Assembly (NCBI GenBank): GCA_963678555.2
Contig: CAXXJA010000001.1
Location: 248,001-312,000, forward strand
Source: SABI01 sp963678555
GTDB lineage: Bacteria > Spirochaetota > Spirochaetia > Sphaerochaetales > Sphaerochaetaceae
Reading direction: 5' to 3'
DNA length: 64,000 nt
Of this stretch, positions 1-10,031 are shown one piece after another (the first letter of the stretch is position 1; every line of letters begins with the position of its first letter). Under the pieces are notes generated by a model. The model was not told where the DNA came from. It did no database searches and was given only the letters and a program-made list of their open reading frames with translations. The translations under genes and the position numbers were made by a program.

Positions 1-810
1 AATAATGCTGTTTTACGCACAGGGTTGTCTGTTCAGCGTGCTGACAACTTCATTGAGGATAGGAACCTGTACTGTACTCGTCTGGCCCATACGATTGAGA
101 TCCCCCGTCGGGGACGGGGAGAGAACCGCAAAGATCTTGCTCTGGATATTTGTTACAACCCTCTTAGGGCTGAAAGAGAACAGAAGCTGCTCTCTAAGAA
201 ATTAAAAAAGATGCGCATCGCATTAGAGACCGGAGAGGCTTCTCTTGAACCAAGAACTGAATACAGCAGATTCTTCGAAGTGGTGGAAAAGAAAGTATAT
301 GGTAAGGGAACAGTTACCACCTATGTGGTAAAACCTGATCAGGAACGAAAGGAACGGTCTTTATGTGGATTCTTCGCCTATCTGTCAGATGGGTCGCTCA
401 CAAAAGAAGACGTCGTTGAAGCATATGCTGAAAGAATGATGATTGAATGTTCCTTCAAAAACTTCAAGGAACGATATAACCGTCCTCTTCATAGTGATGA
501 CCAGGGAGTTGATGGTGAGATCTATGTCACCTTCCTTACCGTGGTCCTTGAAAGCTGGATTAGAGAACGGATGAAACAACATGGACTGAACAGGAAATAC
601 ACGATGCGATCGATGTTTGATGAGATTGAAGGGATCGAATGCTCCTTTCCTTCAGACAAACCGAAGAGCAGAGTCTATTCTGAGATCACAAACAAAGCCG
701 GCATGATTCTCTATCAGATGGGAGTGAAAATTCCGGAGGAAACCTGGCCAATGAAAGTTCGTCAGGCTGTAGCTCGTGAGAAAAAACTGGCGGCGAAGTC
801 TGCCGAGTGA
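1..810 (+). pseudogene. IS1634/IS4-family transposase, C-terminal part (5' end outside window)
   Basis: The frame is open from base 1 and ends with TGA at 808-810, so at least 269 residues are visible and the N-terminal half lies upstream of the window. The C-terminal catalytic segment is recognisable: a Y-x2-R-x4-E arrangement in 'YAERMMIECSFKNFK' near residue 148, followed by 'GEIYVTFLTVVLESWIRERM', the helix pattern that closes IS1634-type DDE transposases. It shares blocks such as 'RRGRGxN' with the intact transposase encoded on the minus strand at about 15.6-17.3 kb, but the two are clearly different elements. Family assignment is by motif reading; whether the gene is complete upstream cannot be seen. 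Confidence 0.75.
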
Positions 811-890
811 CCCGCCGATTCTTGTAGTGCGAAAAATGTAGAAATATAAGTCTATATGTAGTAAGATTTTAGTATATATAGGAATGTGTT

Positions 891-1304
891 ATGCCAAGAC
901 CCAAACGAACTGACGGAAGGAAGCCGGTTACATTGTTCAAGACAGGAAACTACCGGTACGCTGTTACTCAGGAAACGGTGAAAAGCCCCAAGACCGGGCG
1001 ATACACGCATCCCAAGACAATATGGGGATCAGTCGATCACAACCTGGTCTTCACTCCCAATGCACGGTATCTCACCCTTGATGAGAAGGATCGTGCGGCA
1101 CTGCTTTTCCCTGAGGATTGGAACGTGCAGTCATTGCCTCCTTCTGTGAACAAGAAGCCAGGCCGGCCATCCTACACCGGAGAGTCGGTTAGTCAGCTCT
1201 ATGGAGCTGTAATGCTGTTCGAAGAAATCTCCAGGTCCTGCGGTCTTACTGAAGATCTGATTCATATCTTCGGTGAAGAGAAAGCTGTGGATATTACGGC
1301 ATGA
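891..1304 (+). pseudogene. IS1634-type transposase, N-terminal fragment, split by an insertion
   Basis: These 137 residues begin 'MPRPKRTDGRKPVTLFKTGNYRY' and resemble the DNA-binding N-terminal part of a long IS1634-type transposase. The frame stops just inside an IS21-like insertion. The catalytic remainder resumes in another frame near base 1835, and the two parts together would give a protein of about 580-600 residues, the normal family length. The interruption therefore explains the break, and the gene is inactive as it stands. The intervening DNA carries inverted repeats of its own. Confidence 0.7.
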
Positions 1305-1811
1305 CTGAGCCAATGTTCCGTAAAAATTGAGCCACCTGTTTCACACTAAATTGAGCCACCTTTAAAATTGAAGTGATAGACTTTCAAATGCCATATTCCG
1401 GCAATAGACAATTAGGGAGATGGTAAAGAATGACAAAATTTTATGAAATCCATCAATTACCAGCGCTTATACTTGATGACTGGTTGATGGTTCCAATTCG
1501 TAATCAGGTTAAAGAATTCATCCTCCTGGATCTCATCGACGAACGAAATGGGACAGCGATACGCCATCTGCTCTCAAGTTGAATCCGACGATTGAAGTAA
1601 TCGTTTTCCTGGGTACACGACCGATAATGCCATAAACAGCAGGTCAGTCTCAAAAGGATTCGCTCTCGTAATCCAAAGTGAATAGAACCTGTGTCAAACA
1701 AAATATCCTGGTAAATTATGAAACCTATTCGACCGACGAGGATTCTTCCCCCGACGGCTCAGTTTGTAGCGTATTGACTGGCTCAGTTTTAGCGGAACGG
1801 TGGTTCACCTA
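1305..1811. mobile_element. IS21-like non-autonomous element (MITE-like remnant)
   Basis: About 0.5 kb inserted into a transposase gene. The left end (1315-1334) and the right end (1779-1798, reverse complement) match at 17 of 20 positions around GTTCCG...TGAGCCA. Further TGAGCCACC copies follow inside the left end, as is typical of the multiple terminal repeats of IS21-family elements. No istA or istB is present. The only internal frame is a 50-codon ORF at 1430-1582 with an AGGGAG site, and it resembles nothing I know. The exact outer borders and target duplication are uncertain by a few bases. Confidence 0.6.
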
Positions 1812-1834
1812 GAGCGTAATCTCCAGCTGCAGAG

Positions 1835-3175
1835 ATGAGAACTCTTGCCTATTATAATATCCTGCATGATGACTGTTACAATCATCTTGAGTCTTGGCAG
1901 AAGATCGAATGGTATCCTTCACCGAAAGTTCTTACTCCCTCCTGTATCACCCGGATTACTCAGAGCCTCAGTGAGGATGACAAGCAATCGCTATTCGCTC
2001 TCAGAAGAAGGAGAATGACCACAGATGCATGGTGTGGAATAGATTCAACCACCTACTCCTATTACGGCCAGTCTCTTGCTGAGACCCGTTGGGGCCGCAA
2101 TAAGGAACATGATCGGCTGCCACAGTTGAACCAGTTATTCATCTACGATATTTCTCAGAGCATGCCGGTCTACTATCGGCGGATGCCGGGAAATATGCCA
2201 GATGCACGTACACTGAAGACCACGCTCAAGGAACTGGAATTCGCAGGATTCAAAAATGCCCAGCTCATATTGGATCGCGGGTATCTCTCGAAGGAGGCAA
2301 TAGAGCTCCTGGTCAAGAAGCGGGTCAGTTTCCTGCTGATGTCAAAAACAAGTGCACATGATGTAAAAGAGGTTATCTTCTCCCTGAATCCTGATGAGAT
2401 TACCCAACCGGCACACTGGATACCTGATCATGGGGTGTATGGAGTGGAATCAACCTATCCATTCACCGTGACGGTGAATGGAGAACAGCGGGAAGCTGCT
2501 CCTTTCAGACTCTGTATATTTTTCGATCCCGAACAGCAGGGGGCCGACAGGAAGGTGCTGGCGCAACATATCCATGAAACTGCTGCCAGTCTTGATACCC
2601 TGATTACCGACCGAGTGGTTCTTGACGATAAGACCTTGAAGAAACTGCGTGAGTATTTCAACCTCACCCTCGATACAAAGAAACAGATCATCGTTGCCTA
2701 CGAACCAAATGAGAAAGCCATGCATTCGTATTGGGCACTCTCCGGATATTTTGCCATTCTGTGTTCACGAGTGAAGAAGAAGGAGTACCCTCTTACCTAT
2801 GTCCTTGATCGCTACAGAATGAGAGATGAACAGGAGAAATCCTTCATGTTTGTGAAAAGCGAACAGAATGGAAGGCGATTACAAACCAGCATCGAGCCAA
2901 GTACGGATGGAAGGATGCTGATCCAGTTCATTACCCTCACGATCAATGCAGCCATACATCGCGTATATGTCAACAACCCGGTTCTGAATAAGCGCTTCCC
3001 GACCAGGAAGCACATGGTTGAGGAGATGCGGGGTATTCGTCTTATCCGGCACCTGAATAGAGCGAAAATCATTACCGAATTCGTTGGCATGCAGGTTGAT
3101 ATATTCGACGCTTTCGGTTTCGAAATACCGCCCCATTGCCGACCAATTTCACGTCCAAAGAAGAAGAGTGCATAG
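1835..3175 (+). pseudogene. IS1634-type transposase, catalytic C-terminal fragment
   Basis: This is the continuation of the split transposase, 446 residues from the first in-frame Met. The DDE catalytic core is intact: 'WCGIDSTTYSYYG' carries the first Asp, 'LILDRGYLS' the second, and 'YRMRDEQEKSF' the YREK-like Glu motif. It ends in an ordinary C-terminus ('RPISRPKKKSA'). No ribosome-binding site precedes the Met, which supports reading it as the downstream half of a disrupted gene. It could only be expressed if the ~0.5 kb insertion were lost. Family assignment is from motifs. Confidence 0.75.
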
Positions 3176-3347
3176 TGCGTGAGAAAACGACCATGAATGC
3201 GTCCAAAAACGGTCATTGAGTGTTTAATAACGGCCGGCGGTTAAGTCGGCCAGAAGAGAATCAAACAGCTTTTAGTGGAATCAGTTGCTAGCGTATGTTA
3301 TGGTAAGAAAAGAACGATACTCTAAATTTAAACCCTTTGAGGTGCAT

Positions 3348-6300
3348 ATGCCATTTAAACCAATGACCAAGGTGCGAAAGAAAAATGATCCTTCCAAGAT
3401 AGGCTATACAACCGGGATAGTGCGATCTGGTGCCATCCCATTATGCCAAGTTGATTTTGGCACAACAAAATCCTATGTTGCCGAAAACTTCCTTGAGGAA
3501 ATCATTGAACATGCAAACCCAGAAGAGCTGTTCTATCAGGGGGATTTTGGTCATCCTGAATCCTTACGTATGGCAGTGATCTTGGAAAAGCTTCGTGGAC
3601 AGATAACGAATATGTTCTACTCAATGAATGTGAGTGCAGCTGATTTTTTCGCTTATCAGTTCAAGCCCGTACTGAAATTCATAGAGTCTGTCTCAGGAAG
3701 AATCCTAATCGCTGATGAAGTAGGTCTAGGAAAGACGATTGAGGCGTCATATATATGGAAGGAGCTGGAAGCTCGTAAAGATGCAAGGCGTCTTTTAATA
3801 GTCTGCCCTGCAGTGTTGAGAGAGAAATGGAAACATGACCTGTTCAAACTTTTCGGAATAAGGGCTGTGATCTGGGATACTAGAATGATGCTTGAGGAGA
3901 TCAAACAGGTAATGGTTGATCCTTTTTCTTCGTTCACGGGCATTGTGAGCATTGAGGCTATCCGAACCCGTTTTAGTGAAGAAAGTGAAGTTCCTGCAAA
4001 ATCTCCTACCGAAAAGATTGCGGAGATTATGCTTGAGCAACGTGATGGAGATTCAAATTCTAAACTTTTCGATCTTGTCATCATTGATGAGGCTCATAAT
4101 CTTCGAAATGCGAATACCGCAAGCAACTGGACGGCCACACTAATTCGAGACAATACTGAGCACTTGGTTCTTCTCTCTGCTACACCTGTGCAGACATCAG
4201 ACAGAAATCTTTTTGAACTGCTGAAACTCCTCGCACCGGAAGATTATTACGATTACCACGCATACACTAATGCTGTTGATGATAACCGTCCGATTCTTGA
4301 TGCAATCTCTGCTATTAACTCGTTCCAGACTACACATGATGAAATAATAGAACATTCTCGTGCTCTAGAGTCTCTTGTGGATCCTGCTTTGAGAGGGAGA
4401 ATGGAGACAGCCTACGCAGAGGGGATTCCTTCTCCTCAGGAACGTGTTGACCTCAGTTGGAGGCTCTCAGAGTATTCCTATCTGAATGAATATATGAACA
4501 GGACTAGAAAACGTGATGTGAATACAAGGCAGGTGGTTAGGGAACCCCATGCGGTGTCTTTTGAGTTCAATGCTTTCGAAAAGAGCCTTTATGATTCAAT
4601 TAGTGCTGATATTAGAGAACAGATTTTAAAAGCAGATAAAGGAGCGCCTTTCATTCTTATTCTTCGTCAAAAACATATGGCCAGCTGTTTGCCGATGGGT
4701 GTTCAAGCGTATAAGAGATCGCTTGAAAAGAGTCTTGATGATTATGAGAGTGAGGAATACCGTGATGAGTCTTTATATGAAGGAGATGAATATGATTTTG
4801 TACTCCCACATTTAGATATCGACTCAGAAATGATTCAGACTCTTATAGCAAATGATTCTAAGTACGAGAGTGTAAAACGAAGTTTAGAAAAAGATGTCCT
4901 CTCTCTAGATCCGAAGGAGAAGATTATAGTGTTTTCATTTTTCAGAACAACAGTGATGTATCTTCTTGAGAGATTGACTAAGGATGGTTTCTCTGTTTGT
5001 GCTATAACCGGGGGGATGGGAGAGGCAAAATATGAGGTGATAGATAATTTTGCGAGCGAAGGTGGTCCGAATATTCTCTTATCTACTGAGGTTGGTGCCG
5101 AAGGACTTGATCTCCAGTTTGCACGGGTAATGATAAACTATGATCTCCCATGGAATCCTATGAGAGTTGAACAGCGAATCGGTCGTATTGATCGAATCGG
5201 ACAGAAATCTGAGAAAATCACTATTTTCAATATGGTGTGTGAAAATACTATAGAAGATCGTGTTCTTCAACGCTTATATATGAGAATTGATATTTTCAAA
5301 GGCACAGTGGGAGATTTGGATGAGATAATCGGATCTCGTGTTGAGAAACTTATGATGAATGTCATTCATGATGGATTGGATGCAAAACAGGCATTTAAGA
5401 AAACCGATGACGAAGCTCTCGCCATAGCGAATAATCGTCGAAATCAAGAGACACTTGAGGAACAAGCAATTAACTTGCTTGGTTTCAACGATTACATCAT
5501 GCAATCGATTCATGATGCGAAAAGTCGTGACCGTTTTATCTCACCGTCAGACCTTCTTTCATTCGTTGAAGACTTTTTCTTTAAGAATTATCCTGGCACA
5601 AAGGTGAAAGAACGCTATAAAAATGAAGATGTTCTAAGATTAATACAATTATCAGAGGATGCAAAAGCAAGTCTTGCAAGGTTCATCACTAATCACCCAT
5701 CATCAATCAGAACGAGACTTTCTACCCATAATAATCAGGTTCTGTGTGTCTTTGATCCTCAGTATCCTAAAAACTGGTCAAAGGCTACCCGATATGAGTC
5801 AATAGAAATCAATCATCCTCTCATTCAGTGGATACTTCAGGAGTATGATCAGGATTCCCAAGCTGTATATCGGTGTGCAGCTTCTACAGTTCTCAGCAAA
5901 GACTGTGGTATGCAGCCAGGACAATATGTATATGCTGTCCAGCTTTGGGAGTCTTCAGGATCAGTTGATCGAAAAGAACTTAGATATTTTGCTCAAAGAA
6001 TAGATGATCCTGATGAGATGGAAGAAGGACAGCAGGAGATGCTGATTCAGACAGCTTTAAAATATGGTTTGAAATGGGATGAAATTCACCTTGATATCGA
6101 TAAGGGCAAAGCAAATACCTGTTTTAATAGTCTTGCAGAAACTATTGCTGATACATTTTTTACGTACATGGATCAGGTTCGAATCGATAATGATATTCGG
6201 AGAGAAAAGCAAAGACGATATGCAAAATCAATGTATGACCGGAAGATGGATTCGGCTCAAATGAGACTCGAAAGCCTGATAGAAAACGAAAAGTCAGAGT

Positions 6301-6437
6301 CCATCATCAAGGCTACCAGAGGCCAGATAGAAAAGATAAAAGAAACCTATGAAGCGCAACTTCGCCGTATAGGAGAAATTGTATTTGAACCCCAGTTTAA
6401 GGATGTTGCTGTAGGCGTCATACAGGTGAAGGTGTAG
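3348..6437 (+). CDS. SNF2/HepA-type superfamily 2 helicase
   Basis: A large SNF2-like ATPase that probably translocates on double-stranded DNA. Motif I 'ADEVGLGKT' lies near residues 121-130, DEAH near 245, 'LLSATP' near 276, and motif VI 'QRIGRIDRIGQ' near 608-618, followed by a long helical C-terminus. The first ~60 residues ('VRKKNDPSKIGYTTGIV...') look like a small beta-barrel module of the kind found at the N-terminus of DISARM DrmD-like helicases. I chose the ATG with GAGG five bases upstream; in-frame starts at 3285 (TTG) and 3300 (ATG) have weaker sites. It is the first gene of a three-gene operon and ends three bases before the actin-like gene. SNF2-type helicases are frequent in phage-defence operons; that role here is inference. 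Confidence 0.88.
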   Translation: MPFKPMTKVRKKNDPSKIGYTTGIVRSGAIPLCQVDFGTTKSYVAENFLEEIIEHANPEELFYQGDFGHPESLRMAVILEKLRGQITNMFYSMNVSAADFFAYQFKPVLKFIESVSGRILIADEVGLGKTIEASYIWKELEARKDARRLLIVCPAVLREKWKHDLFKLFGIRAVIWDTRMMLEEIKQVMVDPFSSFTGIVSIEAIRTRFSEESEVPAKSPTEKIAEIMLEQRDGDSNSKLFDLVIIDEAHNLRNANTASNWTATLIRDNTEHLVLLSATPVQTSDRNLFELLKLLAPEDYYDYHAYTNAVDDNRPILDAISAINSFQTTHDEIIEHSRALESLVDPALRGRMETAYAEGIPSPQERVDLSWRLSEYSYLNEYMNRTRKRDVNTRQVVREPHAVSFEFNAFEKSLYDSISADIREQILKADKGAPFILILRQKHMASCLPMGVQAYKRSLEKSLDDYESEEYRDESLYEGDEYDFVLPHLDIDSEMIQTLIANDSKYESVKRSLEKDVLSLDPKEKIIVFSFFRTTVMYLLERLTKDGFSVCAITGGMGEAKYEVIDNFASEGGPNILLSTEVGAEGLDLQFARVMINYDLPWNPMRVEQRIGRIDRIGQKSEKITIFNMVCENTIEDRVLQRLYMRIDIFKGTVGDLDEIIGSRVEKLMMNVIHDGLDAKQAFKKTDDEALAIANNRRNQETLEEQAINLLGFNDYIMQSIHDAKSRDRFISPSDLLSFVEDFFFKNYPGTKVKERYKNEDVLRLIQLSEDAKASLARFITNHPSSIRTRLSTHNNQVLCVFDPQYPKNWSKATRYESIEINHPLIQWILQEYDQDSQAVYRCAASTVLSKDCGMQPGQYVYAVQLWESSGSVDRKELRYFAQRIDDPDEMEEGQQEMLIQTALKYGLKWDEIHLDIDKGKANTCFNSLAETIADTFFTYMDQVRIDNDIRREKQRRYAKSMYDRKMDSAQMRLESLIENEKSESIIKATRGQIEKIKETYEAQLRRIGEIVFEPQFKDVAVGVIQVKV

Positions 6438-6440
6438 AAT

Positions 6441-7769
6441 ATGTCTGATGTGAATTATGATATGTTGATCATTATAGGTCTCGATTTTGGAAGCAGTACG
6501 ACCAAAGTAGCCTATAGGATACAGAGTGCGGAAATTGATAAATCCAGTGTTGTGAGATTTCCCAATAGGGATTCATCTGGGGATGGAGTGCTTCTTGATA
6601 GCGTGATGTATGTTTCCCCAGACTGGAAATTCTTTTGGCCAAAAAGGTTTGACCGAAGCAAAAGGCTTCCCTTTTTTAAATCAGCATTAATAAACACTGT
6701 TCGAAATCCGGTTAAAAATGAGTATGCAAGAGAACTTTCAGCACTCTATCTTGCTTCGATTATTGCCTCCTCAAGATCATATATTGAAGAGGTAGAAGAG
6801 AGAGTGTTATCTGATCATAACATTCTATGGGTAATAAGTCTTGGTGTCCCTGTAGATCACACTGGAATCAATTTACACCATATTTATGAAGAAATAGTTC
6901 ACGTCGCAGTGGTGCAATACAAATTGATCCCTCGGCTTTCTTTAATATCTCGAGAAACATGGCATAAATTTTACATGGAGAGCAAATATAAGGAACTCGA
7001 GGATGTGCATTACCATTTGGTGCCGGAACTGCTTGCTGAAGTTACAGATGTTTTTGAAGATCCAGAGGTAGAAGAAGGCTTATCGATGGTTCTTGATGTA
7101 GGGAGTGCCACAGTAGATATTGCTATAGTGAATCTTGACAGGCACTCAAACGAAACCAGGTATGGAGTATCATTCGTTTCTGCAAAAGTTGGGTCTATCG
7201 GAGTCGATACCACTGTGAAGTATATTGAATCGGTAAAAGGACAAAAATGTGAAGGCAAGGTCAAGAAAGCTCTTTACGACCCTGATGGATATGCTGAAAT
7301 GTATCGTTTAATGAGAGAATCCTCGTTCCAAATACCGGACCTAGATGAGTATGGAGATACTCTAATTAAAAAATTCTACGGGCTATTCGCCGATACCTGT
7401 CTGAACGTTAAAAAAACATCATTTAAAACAAAATTTTCATCGATGAACTCTTTGCCCTTATATCTTCTTGGCGGAGGTCATAACTATCACTGGTATCAAA
7501 GGTGGCCCTCGGACGCACATACAGCGAGACTTGCACAATGCAATATTCCTAAAGGAAGAGAACAACAGCTTTACAATCAGATGGGACTCTCGAGTTTGGA
7601 TAACTCTCTGCAACATCGCTTTAGAGTTGCTTCGGGATTGCTTAAGCACGAGACAATGCTCCAAGTGACTGGGTACCCCGATCATTTTAAAGTGAATAAC
7701 CCACCGATGAAAAGAGTGAGCTTTCATGAGAAGCTGGAATATCGAATGGCACAGCTCTATGGTAAATAG
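6441..7769 (+). CDS. Actin/Hsp70-superfamily ATPase-like protein
   Basis: A 442-residue protein with the actin-fold nucleotide-binding signatures: phosphate-1 'GLDFGSSTTKVAY' at about residues 13-25, phosphate-2 'VLDVGSATVDIAIV' at about 217-230, and the adenosine-motif-like 'LLGGG' at about 342. It lacks an Hsp70 substrate-binding domain and is longer than a plasmid ParM. The gene follows the helicase gene by three bases, and its stop codon overlaps the in-frame GTG of the next reading frame, so the three are almost certainly co-transcribed. A chaperone-like or filament-forming ATPase could regulate assembly or activation of the helicase; that role is inference. I know no named defence system with this exact pairing. 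Confidence 0.8.
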   Translation: MSDVNYDMLIIIGLDFGSSTTKVAYRIQSAEIDKSSVVRFPNRDSSGDGVLLDSVMYVSPDWKFFWPKRFDRSKRLPFFKSALINTVRNPVKNEYARELSALYLASIIASSRSYIEEVEERVLSDHNILWVISLGVPVDHTGINLHHIYEEIVHVAVVQYKLIPRLSLISRETWHKFYMESKYKELEDVHYHLVPELLAEVTDVFEDPEVEEGLSMVLDVGSATVDIAIVNLDRHSNETRYGVSFVSAKVGSIGVDTTVKYIESVKGQKCEGKVKKALYDPDGYAEMYRLMRESSFQIPDLDEYGDTLIKKFYGLFADTCLNVKKTSFKTKFSSMNSLPLYLLGGGHNYHWYQRWPSDAHTARLAQCNIPKGREQQLYNQMGLSSLDNSLQHRFRVASGLLKHETMLQVTGYPDHFKVNNPPMKRVSFHEKLEYRMAQLYGK

Positions 7770-7807
7770 TGTTTACCCCTAATAAGGAAAGTGAATCGGA
7801 GGTTGGC

Positions 7808-8578
7808 ATGGATTTGAATTTATTTAATTACATATCTGAAAAATATGGATCAGTAGGGAGCTGGGCTGTGTGGGGACCTCTTGGTGATAAACCTAAGTCT
7901 AATATCGGAGATATGAGTGTGTTAGATCCCTCAATCAATGCAAAGTTACTGTCATTATTAAAAGAAGATGTTGTTATGGTGGGATTGAATTTTTCTAGAG
8001 AAGTAAGATTTGAGAAACCATTTCAAAATTTTCACGATAAAAGTCGGTATGCAAATGATTTTAAAATTCGGTATGCATTTTTAAATACACCCTACTATGG
8101 TGCCTACATGACTGACCTAATAAAAACACTGACACTAAGCTCTTCAAAAGACGTCGTCAGTTATTTAAAGGATAATCCAGACATCGTGGAACAAAACATT
8201 ATTGTTTTTCAGAGAGAGTTGTCTGACATACAATCTCACAAACCGCTATTGATTGCTTTTGGTAATGACGTGTATTCATTGTTAAAAGCATCTTTAGACG
8301 ATTCATTCTACTCTGGGCTTATTAAAGTAACTCATTACAGTCATCAGATAAGCAAAGAGAATTACCGGGAGAAAGTATTTGATCAAATAGCCTCCTACCT
8401 GGATGAAAAACGCTCGAATATTGATTATCTATACAAGGTAAGAAATCAACTTCAAGCATTCAGTCTGAAGTTAGAAAAGCTTTCGCCTTCGCATTATGAA
8501 GAGCTGAACCTATTATCAGAATTAGATTCGGATATCACCAGGTTGCAGAGAATCTTACAATCTAAAATCCCAAGATAG
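7808..8578 (+). CDS. Unknown protein with faint uracil-DNA-glycosylase-like motifs
   Basis: This 256-residue protein closes the helicase/actin-like operon. I chose ATG 7808 because GGAGG sits five bases upstream; a GTG at 7769 overlaps the previous stop codon but lacks such a site. Visible landmarks are 'VGLNFS' (~58-63), 'YGAYMTDLIK' (~97-106), 'LIAFGNDVYSLL' (~149-160) and 'THYSH' (~175-179), with a helical tail. The order GLN..., TDL..., LIAFG..., HYS/H recalls the UDG-superfamily fold (motif 1, beta-strand 'LxxxG', C-terminal HPS-like loop), but the similarity is weak and read by eye. If it holds, the operon may sense or excise modified bases. Otherwise the function is unknown. Confidence 0.6.
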   Translation: MDLNLFNYISEKYGSVGSWAVWGPLGDKPKSNIGDMSVLDPSINAKLLSLLKEDVVMVGLNFSREVRFEKPFQNFHDKSRYANDFKIRYAFLNTPYYGAYMTDLIKTLTLSSSKDVVSYLKDNPDIVEQNIIVFQRELSDIQSHKPLLIAFGNDVYSLLKASLDDSFYSGLIKVTHYSHQISKENYREKVFDQIASYLDEKRSNIDYLYKVRNQLQAFSLKLEKLSPSHYEELNLLSELDSDITRLQRILQSKIPR

Positions 8579-8682
8579 TTTGCAAAGCATTTTGAATTTC
8601 TTTGTTCCCGCTTCTCAGCTATCTCTAACAGGTATGTGAATTTCTCTCAATATATGGTATTAATTTTAAAGGTGTACTCTCA

Positions 8683-8707
8683 TTCGTTTCATTTGAGAGG
8701 AAACGAA
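8683..8707. promoter_or_regulatory. 8-bp inverted repeat upstream of the YhaO-like gene
   Basis: TTCGTTTC (8683-8690) and GAAACGAA (8700-8707) are perfect complements separated by nine bases, about 80 bases before the nuclease gene. There is no T-run, so an operator or mRNA hairpin is likelier than a terminator. It separates the helicase operon from the nuclease/ATPase operon. Confidence 0.35.
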
Positions 8708-8789
8708 GCCTTCCTCGCATTCCTCAGCCAGCTTACACTATAGGAAGGTCTGTACACACAGAGTGGACACTGAAGGGGAAAAAAGACGT

Positions 8790-10031
8790 ATGAAGATTCT
8801 GGCATGCTCCGATATTCATCTGGGAAGAATTCCTTCCCTTCCAACAGGAGGTCGGACCGTGACCGCCTCCTCTGCCTGGGAGGCCGTTGTCAGCACTGCG
8901 CGGTCTGAAAAGGTGGACATGATCGCCATTGCAGGTGATATCGTGAATCAGGATGATGCCTGGTTCGAAGCCTATGGTCCGCTTCTTCGTGAATTAAGGA
9001 AATTGGCAGAAGAAGGAATCAGCGTGGTGGCCGTTGCAGGAAACCATGATGCAAAAGTCTTCCCTTCTCTTCTCAGGGAAAGTCCTGAGACTCATCTGCT
9101 CGGCTCTCAGGCCATTTGGTCTTATTGTGATATCAAGGGGGTAAGATGTATAGGATGGTCCTTCCCCAGGGGAACCTACTCAAATGACCCCTTCGATTCC
9201 TTCGATGATTCGCTTCTGGATTTTGATGGTCCGATTCTCGGACTCCTTCACTGTGACGTGGATGGGAAAGTAGGTGCCTCGCGGTATGCACCGGTACCGT
9301 CTCAAACGCTTGAGGATAAAACGAGAGTGTTCTGGGTGCTCGGCCATATTCATAAATCAGAGCTCAGCTCGAATCATGTATACTGCGGGGCTCCCTTTGC
9401 ACTCGACAGCAGTGAGAAGGGAGCTCACGGGGTGTGGATTCTTGAGAATGAAGGGGCTCTGTGGAAGCCTCCCCGGTTTTTGGAACTCTGTGAGTACCGT
9501 TTTGAATCCTGTGAGGTTATTCTTGATCAGGATACGACCGAAGAGAATATCACCTCGTATATTATTAAGGCTCTGAAGGAGCGATCCGGAGAGCTCGAAG
9601 AAGAGGGGTTCTCGGGTACACTTTATGCCTGTCTTGCTTTTTCTGGTGTGATATCTCGGGAACTCGATATGAGAAAGGCGATTACTTCTGAGAACCTCGA
9701 AGCATGGGATCTTCCGGTTGGTAGAACGATAGAGATTTCTCCACTCGGTGAATTTGAGGATTTGACTCAGATAAATCTGGATCTTGAGGAATTGGCACGA
9801 GGAAGCGGTCCGAAGGCTCTGCTTGCAGCCAAGCTGCTCGATCCTGAAGCGCTAGAGTCCCTCGTGAAAGAATCGGAATCACTCATCGAAGAGAGCCTGA
9901 GTACGAAAGCTTTTTTTCTCGTAGGGAACCTGGAAAACGATCAGGTTGCACAGGATGCCTCAGAGCTCGTCCATCAGGCGGCAATGAGGATACTTCGAAA
10001 CATGGTGAACCAGGGAGGACAGCATGGCTGA
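8790..10031 (+). CDS. YhaO/SbcD-like calcineurin-type DNA nuclease
   Basis: A 413-residue metallophosphoesterase of the Mre11/SbcD/YhaO group. The metal-binding motifs appear in order: 'SDIHLGR' (~7-13), 'GDIVNQDD' (~49), 'GNHD' (~83), 'LLHCD' (~152) and 'GHIH' (~184). The C-terminal half is the variable capping and partner-binding region. ATG 8790 is preferred to the upstream GTG 8763 because an AAGGGG site precedes it and the catalytic domain starts immediately. The gene overlaps the next one by eight bases, so the two subunits are probably made together as a nuclease-ATPase complex for processing DNA ends. Such pairs can serve in repair or in defence, and the surroundings favour an accessory role. 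Confidence 0.82.
   Translation: MKILACSDIHLGRIPSLPTGGRTVTASSAWEAVVSTARSEKVDMIAIAGDIVNQDDAWFEAYGPLLRELRKLAEEGISVVAVAGNHDAKVFPSLLRESPETHLLGSQAIWSYCDIKGVRCIGWSFPRGTYSNDPFDSFDDSLLDFDGPILGLLHCDVDGKVGASRYAPVPSQTLEDKTRVFWVLGHIHKSELSSNHVYCGAPFALDSSEKGAHGVWILENEGALWKPPRFLELCEYRFESCEVILDQDTTEENITSYIIKALKERSGELEEEGFSGTLYACLAFSGVISRELDMRKAITSENLEAWDLPVGRTIEISPLGEFEDLTQINLDLEELARGSGPKALLAAKLLDPEALESLVKESESLIEESLSTKAFFLVGNLENDQVAQDASELVHQAAMRILRNMVNQGGQHG

Noticed and set aside
3285..3347. Longer helicase start at TTG 3285 or ATG 3300
   Set aside because: Neither has a convincing ribosome-binding site, whereas ATG 3348 has GAGG five bases upstream; the longer forms cannot be excluded.
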